Assembly (NCBI RefSeq): GCF_001429295.1
Contig: NZ_LMJL01000008.1
Span: 537,360 to 601,359 of the forward strand
Length of the DNA stretch: 64,000 nt
Source: Flavobacterium sp. Root935
GTDB taxonomy: Bacteria; Bacteroidota; Bacteroidia; Flavobacteriales; Flavobacteriaceae
Direction of reading: 5' to 3'
In this document: positions 7,897 through 15,854 of the stretch, one piece after another
Numbering within the stretch: the stretch's first letter is position 1
Layout: every line of letters begins with the position of its first letter
Position numbers and translations under genes: made by a program
Notes under the pieces: generated by a model
What the model was told of the DNA's origin: nothing
Databases searched by the model: none
Seen by the model: the letters and a program-made list of their open reading frames with translations, nothing else

Positions 7897-9477
7897 ATGT
7901 CACAAACAGATGATAAATGGAATGATGGCAGCATTTCGTCAGGAAGCAATGTATCGTATTGGATTGATTCTACTTCTATTCTTGCTTTTCAAAATCCTGA
8001 CCAAGATATTACAACAGAAGTCCTTATTGTTGGCGGCGGAATTGCTGGTCTTACTACAGCTTATAAATTATTAAAAGCAGGTAAAAAAGTGGTTTTAGTA
8101 GACGATGGTGTGATAGGAAGCGGAGAAACCGGCCGCACTACAGCACATTTGTCCTGCGCCTTAGATGATCGATATTATTATTTAGAAGATACTTTTGGCA
8201 AAGATGGAGCAAAATTAGCAGCCGAAAGCCACAGTGCTGCAATTGATGAAATAGAAAATATAGTGCAGACTTTAAATATCGATTGTTCATTCAAAAGAGT
8301 AAACGGTTATTTGTTTCTGCATCCTTCGGATAAAATAGAAAATCTAGAAAAGGAATTCAATGCCACACAAAACGCTGGAATAGACACCGCTTTTTTAAAA
8401 GAAACCCCAACAATAAACGGCGGGGAATCTATGCCATGCATTGTTTTTAATAATCAGGCTCAATTTCATGTTTTGCAATACCTTAAAGGAGTTGCTGATG
8501 CTGTTATTGCTCTTGGCGGAACTATTTATACAGAAGCAAGAGCCGAAAAAATTACTAAAGATGGTGCAGAAGTAAATGGGTATAATTTTTCTGCAGAACA
8601 TATTGTTGTGGCTACTAATTCGCCTATTAACGATACTTTTACGATGCACACCAAACAAGCGGCCTACAGAAGTTATGTTATTGCGGGCAAAGTTCCCAAA
8701 GGCAAACTGCCAAATTCTTTATGGTGGGATACTGGCGATTTAAATTCGAAATGGGTTTCGCAACCCTATCATTATGTTCGTTTGGAAAATTTTGATGACG
8801 AATATGACTTGCTGATTTCTGGTGGAGAAGATCATAAAACTGGGCAGGCCGATGAAGAAGGAATTTCGGAATTTGAACGATATGAAAGACTGGAAAGCTG
8901 GACACGAAATTATTTTCCTGTACTTGAAGATATTACCTACAGATGGTCTGGCCAGATAATGGAACCTATAGATGGTTTAGGTTATATGGGGAAAAATCCT
9001 GGTGATGATAATATTTATATTATAACAGGTGATTCTGGCAACGGAATGACTCATGCCACAATTGGCGCAATGATTATCAGTGATGCAATACTTGGAATAA
9101 AGAACAAATGGGAAGAATTATACAGTCCATCCAGAATTTCACTCAAATCTATTGGAGATTTTGCTAAAGAAACTGCGAATATGGCTTCACAATATCTGGA
9201 TTGGGTAAAAGCTTCTGATTTAAAAAATACTGCCGATTTAAATGCTGGTGAAGGAGGTGTTCTTTCGTCTGGTTTGAAAAAAATTGCCGTATATCGTGAT
9301 TATGATAATACGCTGCATGCTTTCTCGGCTGTTTGTCCGCATTTAGGCTGCATCGTGCAATGGAATACTAACGAAAAATCTTTTGACTGTCCGTGTCATG
9401 GTTCTCGATTTGCATCAGATGGAACGGTAATGAATGGTCCTGCAAAAACTGATTTGAGTCCAATACACGTCAAATAA
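7897..9477 (+). CDS. FAD-dependent oxidoreductase (DAO fold) with C-terminal Rieske [2Fe-2S] domain
   Basis: Residues about 40-420 form a glycine-oxidase/DadA-like FAD domain with the dinucleotide motif VGGGIAGLTTAYKL, then VLVDDG and GSGETGRTTAH. Near residue 375 is GDSGNGMTHAT, the FAD-closing motif. Residues about 440-526 form a Rieske domain with both cluster motifs, CPHLGC (Cys480) and CPCHGSRF. This architecture is a known bacterial family whose electron donor and substrate are not settled. It has no signal peptide, so it is cytosolic. The start follows an A-rich leader. It is monocistronic, ending in the bidirectional terminator at 9498. Its companions suggest a redox-stress role, which is inference. 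Confidence 0.9.
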   Translation: MSQTDDKWNDGSISSGSNVSYWIDSTSILAFQNPDQDITTEVLIVGGGIAGLTTAYKLLKAGKKVVLVDDGVIGSGETGRTTAHLSCALDDRYYYLEDTFGKDGAKLAAESHSAAIDEIENIVQTLNIDCSFKRVNGYLFLHPSDKIENLEKEFNATQNAGIDTAFLKETPTINGGESMPCIVFNNQAQFHVLQYLKGVADAVIALGGTIYTEARAEKITKDGAEVNGYNFSAEHIVVATNSPINDTFTMHTKQAAYRSYVIAGKVPKGKLPNSLWWDTGDLNSKWVSQPYHYVRLENFDDEYDLLISGGEDHKTGQADEEGISEFERYERLESWTRNYFPVLEDITYRWSGQIMEPIDGLGYMGKNPGDDNIYIITGDSGNGMTHATIGAMIISDAILGIKNKWEELYSPSRISLKSIGDFAKETANMASQYLDWVKASDLKNTADLNAGEGGVLSSGLKKIAVYRDYDNTLHAFSAVCPHLGCIVQWNTNEKSFDCPCHGSRFASDGTVMNGPAKTDLSPIHVK

Positions 9478-9497
9478 TTTCATAAAAATATAAAATA

Positions 9498-9534
9498 AAA
9501 AAACCTCCATCCTTATTTCAGATGGAGGTTTTTT
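9498..9534. terminator. Bidirectional terminator between convergent genes
   Basis: A perfect 14-bp stem (AAAAAACCTCCATC at 9498-9511 with GATGGAGGTTTTTT at 9521-9534) surrounds a 9-nt loop, with T-runs in both directions. It separates the FAD/Rieske gene from the DUF892 gene. Confidence 0.9.
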
Positions 9535-9552
9535 CATAACTAAGCGTTTCTA

Positions 9553-10188
9553 TTATTTATCATCGCCTTCTGTGGCGTCAAAATTAATAGTATTATAAGC
9601 CGCTTCTGTTAAGGTAGTATCAGCTTCTTTTTCTTCGTTTAAAGTTTGAACCAAAAGTGATACTGCTTCATCTTCACCTAGTGTTTTAGCAAACGCTGCA
9701 AGTGTTCCGTATGTTGCAATTTCATAATGTTCAATTTTTTGAGATGCTGCAATAATTCCGGCATCACGAACTGCTCCTTGCTCTGTCTCTTCCATAATTC
9801 CTTCACCTTCTTTGATCAAGCCTTCCATTGCATCGCATTTTTTTGCAACAGCTTTTTCTCCAACAGATGCAAAAACTTCTTCTAAGCGGGTAACTTGTCC
9901 TTCAGTAACTTTTAAATGCTCATTAATTGCATCAATAAGATTTTGAGAGGTTGCATTTTTAGCCATTTTTGGTAATGCTTTAGTCAAAGCTTTTTCTGCC
10001 CAATAAATATCTTTTAAAGAGTCAACAAATAAGTCTCTTAATCCTTCTGCTGCTGATGATTTAGCTTTTACAGTTCCTTTTGGTGCAGCTGTTTTAGATG
10101 CACTTGTCTTAGACGCACTTGTTTTAGATGCGTTTGTTTTAGATGCAGCTGGCTTTTTTGCAGCTGTCTTTGTATTTGAATCTTTCAT
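9553..10188 (-). CDS. DUF892 (YciE/YciF) ferritin-like protein with basic repeat tail
   Basis: The ATG at 10188 gives MKDSNTKT and is preferred to the ATG 42 bp upstream, which would add a hydrophobic piece unlike the family. The 211-residue product has a Lys/Ala/Ser/Thr tail (about 1-48) with four ASKT-type pentapeptides. It then has a DUF892 domain: LRDLFVDSLKDIYWAEKAL, the HLKVTEGQVTRLEEVF helix, KCDAMEGLIKEGE, and KIEHYEIATYGTL...A..LGE...LL..TL.EEKEAD. The conserved Glu and His positions are those of the four-helix ferritin-like di-iron fold. The tail resembles a nucleic-acid-binding tail, suggesting DNA association. A close paralog is at 18014. Family members in enterobacteria are stress-induced. 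Confidence 0.9.
   Translation of the reverse strand: MKDSNTKTAAKKPAASKTNASKTSASKTSASKTAAPKGTVKAKSSAAEGLRDLFVDSLKDIYWAEKALTKALPKMAKNATSQNLIDAINEHLKVTEGQVTRLEEVFASVGEKAVAKKCDAMEGLIKEGEGIMEETEQGAVRDAGIIAASQKIEHYEIATYGTLAAFAKTLGEDEAVSLLVQTLNEEKEADTTLTEAAYNTINFDATEGDDK
10091..10150 (-). repeat. Four 15-bp tandem repeats inside the DUF892 gene
   Basis: There are four consecutive 15-bp units at 10091, 10106, 10121 and 10136 with consensus GTTTTAGATGCACTT on the plus strand. They encode ASKT plus one variable residue. The units differ by a few bases and remain in frame, so unit gain or loss would change tail length without a frameshift. Confidence 0.85.
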
Positions 10189-10214
10189 GATAATAATTTT
10201 TAAAATTAGTTTAT

Positions 10215-10222
10215 CAAATGTA
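10215..10222 (-). promoter_or_regulatory. Candidate -7 box (TACATTTG) for the DUF892 gene
   Basis: On the minus strand TACATTTGATAAA (10210-10222) lies 22-34 bp before the start at 10188. The same 13 bases occur upstream of the catalase at 15750-15762. The first 8 fit TAnnTTTG. Confidence 0.45.
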
Positions 10223-10459
10223 GGGAGCATTCAAACAGTTAGCTTATACAATTCTAATTCAATATTATAACATTCAAATATTTGAATATCAACCAGTAGA
10301 AAATTGAAAAAAATATAATGAATTCTTAGCTACTATTAAATTAGGTTGTATAAAATTGGGAAATCAAATACTAAAACTATAGTTTAATTTCTTGCAAAAT
10401 ATAAAAGTTCGTTTTTTATAATACACTACTTTTTCCAATAATTGTGGTATATTTACACC

Positions 10460-10885
10460 ATGAGAAGAAATGGAGAAATCATTATAATAGAAGACGACGA
10501 AGATGACAGAAATTTTCTTAAAGATATCTTTGATAGTCTGGGCTACCCGAACAAAATTGTATTCATTGAAGACCCTACACTTGCAATTCCTTATTTGTTA
10601 AAACCTCAGACAAATCCTTTTCTTATTCTTTCGGACATTAATATGCCGAAAATTGATGGATTCGAACTTCGCAGCCAGATTCTTGCTCATGACGGAATAA
10701 GTCAAAAATGTGTGCCTTATATTTTTCTTTCTACTTCAAAAAATCCTGAAAATGTAACTAAAGCTTACAATTATAATGTGCAGGGTTATTTTACGAAAGA
10801 AGAAAATTTCCCAACATACAAGTTAATGATTCAAAATATCATGGAATATTGGCGTACAAGTTTAACTCCTTCATCGTCTCATTAA
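10460..10885 (+). CDS. CheY-like response regulator (single receiver domain)
   Basis: I choose the ATG at 10460 (MRRNGEIIIIEDDEDD) over one 18 bp upstream because receiver domains normally open directly with the first beta strand. The product is about 141 residues. The acidic pocket is EDDEDD, the phospho-acceptor Asp sits in LILSDINMPKIDG, the switch Ser/Thr in FLSTSKNP and the conserved Lys in YFTKEEN. There is no output domain, so it acts as a shuttle or modulator. The DxxMP..DG form with extra residues in loop 4 resembles Rcp1-type regulators that partner PAS-rich or phytochrome-like kinases. The large PAS kinase at 11385 is the obvious candidate partner. Confidence 0.85.
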   Translation: MRRNGEIIIIEDDEDDRNFLKDIFDSLGYPNKIVFIEDPTLAIPYLLKPQTNPFLILSDINMPKIDGFELRSQILAHDGISQKCVPYIFLSTSKNPENVTKAYNYNVQGYFTKEENFPTYKLMIQNIMEYWRTSLTPSSSH

Positions 10886-10941
10886 TTAGATCAAAAACTT
10901 TGGTGTAATCTACTGAATCTTAAGATAAAGAAATAGTTAGA

Positions 10942-11322
10942 TTATTGTAGTACAGATTTGAGCATACTAATGAGTTCATCATAACTATTGGGCTTACTCA
11001 TATAGTGTATAATTTCTTTTTTTTGCAATAAGTCCTGAACAAATTCTTGGGAAGGCGTTGAAATCAAGATTACAGGTATGTCTTTCAGTTTCTCATGACT
11101 TTTTATTTTCTGCAGAAACTCTTTACCATTTAAAAGTGGCATATTGTAATCTAGAAATATCAAATCAGGAAGCTTTTCGGCGCTTTCTAATTTATTGAAT
11201 GCATTAACGGGGTTACTTTCGACGCGAAAAACTATTTCTGTGTCGATACTATAGACCGCTTCCATGAATATTTCAGCGTCATCTATATCATCATCAATGA
11301 GTAGAATTTCTTTGTATAACAT
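10942..11322 (-). CDS. CheY-like response regulator adjacent to the PAS kinase
   Basis: This 126-residue stand-alone receiver has the acidic triad DDDIDD, the acceptor Asp in LIFLDYNMPLLNG, Ser/Thr in VILISTPS and Lys in YMSKPN. It is codirectional with the eight-PAS kinase and 62 bp downstream, so it is probably co-transcribed with it. The kinase itself lacks a receiver, which makes this the most likely phosphate acceptor. It converges on the other CheY-like gene at 10460. It has no DNA-binding domain, so any transcriptional effect must be indirect. Confidence 0.87.
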   Translation of the reverse strand: MLYKEILLIDDDIDDAEIFMEAVYSIDTEIVFRVESNPVNAFNKLESAEKLPDLIFLDYNMPLLNGKEFLQKIKSHEKLKDIPVILISTPSQEFVQDLLQKKEIIHYMSKPNSYDELISMLKSVLQ

Positions 11323-11384
11323 AATTTTATTCTTTTTTTTTTGCGTGCTATTATCCCAATATACGGATTATTCTTTAATCAGGT

Positions 11385-14300
11385 TTAAATACTATTTCTA
11401 TCTTTTGGGAAATCTGGCAGGAAAATATGGAATGTGCATCCTTCTCCTAATTGAGATTCTGCAAATAAAACTCCTTGATGATTCATAACAATTCTTCTGC
11501 ACAAAGCAAGACCAATACCGCTTCCTGGAAAAATATTCTGTCCATGCAGACGTTTGAAAATTTCAAAAATTTTATTTTTATAATCTTCCTTAAAGCCAAT
11601 TCCGTTATCGGTAAATGAAATATGATGATACTCGCCTAGTACTAGCGGAGAATCTGTAAACTGCGCTACATACTCTCGAGAAACTAAAGTCGAACTAACT
11701 TTAATCTGTGGTATAACCTCTGGATTAGTAAATTTTAAAGAATTACTCATTAGATTATAAAACAGCTGATTCATTTGTAAACCTACAGCCTGAACCACTG
11801 GCAGTTTTCCCATTTCAATCACTGCTTTTTTCTCTTCAATAGCCAGCTCAAAATCAGTCCATATATTTTCTATTACTTTATTTAAATCTACAGGCTGTAA
11901 ACTTTTCTCGGGTTGTATTAATCGAGAAAAACTTAGAAGATCTGAAATCAACTGACTCATACGCGCTGCTGAAAAAGCAATTTTTTCCACTAAAGTTTTC
12001 GGATTTCTTCCTGAATTTTCTTCCTGTAGCAAACCTGCAAAAATTCGAATTTTTCGTAAAGGTTCTTGAAGGTCGTGACTGGCTACATATGCAAATTGTG
12101 CTAGTTCTTCGTTAGAATGTTTCAAGGCATAGTTGGTTTGCTCCAAATCTAAATTAGAAGCCTGCAGCTCTTGTAAAACAGTTTCAAGTTCTCTGGTTCT
12201 AAGTGCTACTTCAATCTCCAGTTCCAATTGCAGTTCACGCTGAATCGTAATGTCTTGTGCCGTCCCGCTAATTGTTAGTGGTTTGCCCTCTATATCAAAA
12301 TACGTTTGCCCAACAGCATGAATTACTTTTTCCTTTCCGCTTTCTCCATGAATAATGCGGTATTCAGCTTCGTACTTTCCGCTAGATCCTGCTTGTTGTG
12401 CGGCAAAGAAAGCCTCTGTTACCCGTTTATGATCTGAAGGCTTGATAAGCGCTTGTATATCTTGAGATGATACATGAGTACCATTAAGTCCAAACATTTC
12501 GGCATGGCGTTCAGAAACGGTACTCATTCTTGTATTGACATCCATTGACCATGTACCTAACTGTGCTAGTTCTACAGCAGATCGAAGTGCTTCCTCAGCT
12601 TGTTCAATTTTCTTAATTGCATTGATCTCTGTTGTAACATCAGAACTTACATACAGTACCGCATATACTTCACCCTTACTATCCATCAAAGGCGTAAGAC
12701 TTATATTGTGATACTGCGGCGTTTCTTCTGTAGTATGGATATCTGCTACCCCATTGGCAGCCAAATGTTCTCCACTGCGATAAACCTCTTGTACGGCTTT
12801 TATAAATTCAGGAGAACTTCCTTCCAAGACTGTAATTAAGGATTGTTGCTCTATTGAATCTCCTTTATTTATTTTCTTTATAAAGGGTTCATTTGCATTC
12901 TCAATAATTAAATCCTCGCCTACAAATAAACTTATAGATACAGGCGCAGCTGCTAATACCGAACGAAGTTTAGATTCGCTTTCTCGAAGTGCAATCTCCG
13001 TTAATTTACTCTGTGTGATATCAGTAGCATGAACAATTAAGCCAATTACTTTTCCTTCGTTATTTTTATGCGGCGTATATACAATACTAAGCCATCTGGT
13101 AACTCCCATTCTCGAAGGAGCAAACATTTCATATTTCTCCTGCTCACCTCCGTAAGCGACCTCAAGATGCGGAAGTGTTTTTGCATAGGCAGCTTCTCCT
13201 AAAAACTCCCGTACACTTTTACCAATGGCTTCATGTTCATTTACAGAGAACCACCCCATAAATACACTGTTATAAGTTTGATAACGCTGTTCTTCGTCCA
13301 GATAAAAAATCATGGCCGGAACAGTATCTCTTAATAACTGCAGATGGGCTTCACTATCTTCCATTGCTTTTTGTGCCATAACCTGTGCCGTGACATCAAT
13401 AGCAATATCTAAAATTGCATAAATCTCTCCTGCCTTGTTACGCAGTGGTGTATACGAAATATTATAATAATTATCATTAAGGACTCCATTCTGGTTTATT
13501 TTGACCAGCGAAGCAGGTGAAATAAAAGGAACTCCCGTAGTAAAAATATCATCGAGTATTTTAAGGTATGCTTGACCTTCAGTTATCAATTCTGGCATAG
13601 CTTCTCGCAACGGAAGTCCTTTAATATCTGGTCCTTTACCTACTATATCAATAAAAGTCTGGTTAGGATATTCTATAATAAGATCCCGGCCAACAAATAG
13701 ACCTATACCAGCGGGAGCGGCAGCAATCAGGGTTTTTAATTTGGTTTCGCTCTCCTCTACTTCACGGCGGCTTAGGACCTGTTGCGTTACGTCGGTAGCT
13801 ACTACTAATAAAACTGTTGCATCTCCAAGCGCATTGTGGTTAAGCTGATAAGTTAAGTCAACATACACATCTTCGAGCCTGCCTTTGCGGAGCAATTCTA
13901 CTTCTACTTCTTTGGCAATATAGGCATTACCTGTTTGGATCACTTGTCTTAAAAGGTCGTCAAATCCCTGACCTTTTAGTTCTGGAAGTGCCTCCAAAAG
14001 TGGTTTCCCAATAATTTCATGAGGCTGGCGCCCTACCAATTCACAATAAAATTTATTAGCATTTTGAAAAATCAAATCTTCTTCTATACTAATAGTAGCA
14101 ATACCTACAGGTGACTGTTCGAACATTGTTACCAACTCATCCTGACGTGCTATTATTTCCTGCTGGGCCCTAAATGATGAGGTAACATCAGAAGCCATAA
14201 CGAGAATGGCATAAACAGTATTTTTCTCATCACGTAAAGGTGTAAGGGAGTAATCGAAATACTGTTCTAGATTCGATTTTTCGTTTCGAATTCTGATTCC

Positions 14301-15422
14301 AGAAATTTTATATTCTTCTCCCGTTACATAAACTTCATTGAGCTTTCTATATAAATCCTCGTAATCTTTACCTGAAAAGACTTCTTTTATCTTCTTGCCG
14401 ATAATAGCAATGTCTTTTGACCAGTATTCCATCATTGCATCGTTGACCAATTCAATATAAAATTCACTGCCACGAAATAAAGCAGTACCAACAGGAGCTT
14501 TTTCAATAAGTGCACGAAAACGAAGTTCACTGACCTGCAATTGTTTTTCTTTTTCTTTTTCGGCAGTTATATCTATAGCAATTGCTGTAATATATTTTTC
14601 TCCCGCTGTATCTTTGACTAAAGAAATACTATTGTTAACCCAAATGACAGAACCGTCTTTACAGATGTAGCGTTTGGTAATTAGAAAATCCTTTCCATTT
14701 GCAATACAATCTTTTAAAAGGATCATATTGTTTTCTAAATCATCAGGATGAGTTAGTTCTCCCAGATTCATTTTTAATATTTCCTCTCTGCTGTAACCCA
14801 GCATTTGACAGTAGCGGTCATTAACTTCTATTACCCGCCCTTCAATATTGGCTTGTGCAATTCCTGCATTGGACTGCATTAAAACGCTGTTGAGCTGTGA
14901 TCGAACAGATCCAGATTCTATAAGATCGGGAATAATTGCTGAATTTTCTGTACAGGTGACAAAAACACCTTCAATTGTATTATTGGAATTGAAAATAGAA
15001 CTATATCCCAGAGTCAGGTATACGCGTTGTGAAACGTTATTTCTATTGAGAACTGTTACAATATTAGATTCAGATCTAGAAATACCATCATCTATCATAT
15101 TATAAATAGCATCAGACACACTTTTCCATTCCAGCGGCAAAGTTTCTTTTAATGATTTTCCTAAAGCATGCGGATGCTTTTCTGTACCAGAAAGAAAGGG
15201 GCGAAAAGAATCATTATAAAAAAAAATCTTGTCTTTTCCCCATACAACAAACATAGGAATACTCGAACCAAACATAATACTCAAAGCTGTACGAAGACTA
15301 TTCGGCCAAGATTCTGTTTCTCCCAAAGAGGTATTACTCCATTTCATTTCCCTTACTAGGGTTCCTAATTCTCCTCCATTTTTTAGAAATGAATTTTCGA
15401 ATTCTTTTTTACTTAACTGCAC
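11385..15422 (-). CDS. Sensor histidine kinase with about eight PAS domains
   Basis: This 1345-residue protein has no transmembrane segment and should sense in the cytosol. It opens with a diverged PAS unit (about 20-150, SWPNSLRTALSIMFGSS). Seven more PAS/PAC units follow, at about 175-290, 300-420, 430-550, 560-685, 695-820, 825-950 and 960-1085. Several end in the PAC-like pattern (I)AI..DIT. Units near 565 and 830 share AAP...LFVG.DLIIE..N and look like recent duplicates. A coiled helix then leads to HisKA with phospho-acceptor His1116 in ASHDLQEPLRK. The HATPase domain shows the N-box NQLFYNLMSNSLKF, DNGIGF and GSGIGLALCRRI. There is no receiver domain; the adjacent CheY-like gene probably accepts the phosphate. 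Confidence 0.92.
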   Translation of the reverse strand: MQLSKKEFENSFLKNGGELGTLVREMKWSNTSLGETESWPNSLRTALSIMFGSSIPMFVVWGKDKIFFYNDSFRPFLSGTEKHPHALGKSLKETLPLEWKSVSDAIYNMIDDGISRSESNIVTVLNRNNVSQRVYLTLGYSSIFNSNNTIEGVFVTCTENSAIIPDLIESGSVRSQLNSVLMQSNAGIAQANIEGRVIEVNDRYCQMLGYSREEILKMNLGELTHPDDLENNMILLKDCIANGKDFLITKRYICKDGSVIWVNNSISLVKDTAGEKYITAIAIDITAEKEKEKQLQVSELRFRALIEKAPVGTALFRGSEFYIELVNDAMMEYWSKDIAIIGKKIKEVFSGKDYEDLYRKLNEVYVTGEEYKISGIRIRNEKSNLEQYFDYSLTPLRDEKNTVYAILVMASDVTSSFRAQQEIIARQDELVTMFEQSPVGIATISIEEDLIFQNANKFYCELVGRQPHEIIGKPLLEALPELKGQGFDDLLRQVIQTGNAYIAKEVEVELLRKGRLEDVYVDLTYQLNHNALGDATVLLVVATDVTQQVLSRREVEESETKLKTLIAAAPAGIGLFVGRDLIIEYPNQTFIDIVGKGPDIKGLPLREAMPELITEGQAYLKILDDIFTTGVPFISPASLVKINQNGVLNDNYYNISYTPLRNKAGEIYAILDIAIDVTAQVMAQKAMEDSEAHLQLLRDTVPAMIFYLDEEQRYQTYNSVFMGWFSVNEHEAIGKSVREFLGEAAYAKTLPHLEVAYGGEQEKYEMFAPSRMGVTRWLSIVYTPHKNNEGKVIGLIVHATDITQSKLTEIALRESESKLRSVLAAAPVSISLFVGEDLIIENANEPFIKKINKGDSIEQQSLITVLEGSSPEFIKAVQEVYRSGEHLAANGVADIHTTEETPQYHNISLTPLMDSKGEVYAVLYVSSDVTTEINAIKKIEQAEEALRSAVELAQLGTWSMDVNTRMSTVSERHAEMFGLNGTHVSSQDIQALIKPSDHKRVTEAFFAAQQAGSSGKYEAEYRIIHGESGKEKVIHAVGQTYFDIEGKPLTISGTAQDITIQRELQLELEIEVALRTRELETVLQELQASNLDLEQTNYALKHSNEELAQFAYVASHDLQEPLRKIRIFAGLLQEENSGRNPKTLVEKIAFSAARMSQLISDLLSFSRLIQPEKSLQPVDLNKVIENIWTDFELAIEEKKAVIEMGKLPVVQAVGLQMNQLFYNLMSNSLKFTNPEVIPQIKVSSTLVSREYVAQFTDSPLVLGEYHHISFTDNGIGFKEDYKNKIFEIFKRLHGQNIFPGSGIGLALCRRIVMNHQGVLFAESQLGEGCTFHIFLPDFPKDRNSI

Positions 15423-15854
15423 CTGCGAAATATTTTGTTTTAAGTGGAAAGATAAAGCAATTTTAATGAATGACCAATTTTTTAAAAGTCCAGTATCGAA
15501 AAATCATTAACTAAATTAACTGTAATTACTTGAGCAATTACGTTCAATAATATAAATAATAGATCATTTAGTTTATAAGTCATTCCCTATCTGTAAAAAT
15601 TAACTTTAGTAAAAATTCTAAAAAATTAATCTTGTTCTGATGCCAAAAAAATACGTGATTCGTTGATGGTCATTTTTTATTTATCTGACCTACTGGTAAT
15701 TGTAGAACTATATATTGTAATATTATAAATACGTGACATTAGGATAATTTACATTTGATAAAAGAAAAATTACAACTTTTAACTAGCTAGAGATCTGACA
15801 AGTAAGGGTTATAATTTTTCAAAATTTCAAAGTATTTAACTAATAAGATATTTT
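15423..15854. other. 432-bp intergenic region between divergent PAS kinase and catalase genes
   Basis: The region is very AT-rich with stops in all frames and no credible small ORF. A short inverted repeat, GTAATT with AATTAC, lies around 15520-15540. It should hold both divergent promoters. Only the catalase-side TACATTTG box at 15750 stands out. Confidence 0.6.
15750..15757 (+). promoter_or_regulatory. Candidate -7 box (TACATTTG) for the catalase operon
   Basis: The box matches TAnnTTTG about 97 bp before the catalase start and extends to TACATTTGATAAA, identical to the sequence upstream of the DUF892 gene at 10188. No TTG lies at the normal -33 spacing. Confidence 0.45.

Noticed and set aside
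10091-10150. Short tandem repeats resembling a mini CRISPR array
   Set aside because: The units are only 15 bp, have no spacers, and lie in frame in a DUF892 gene; they are coding repeats.
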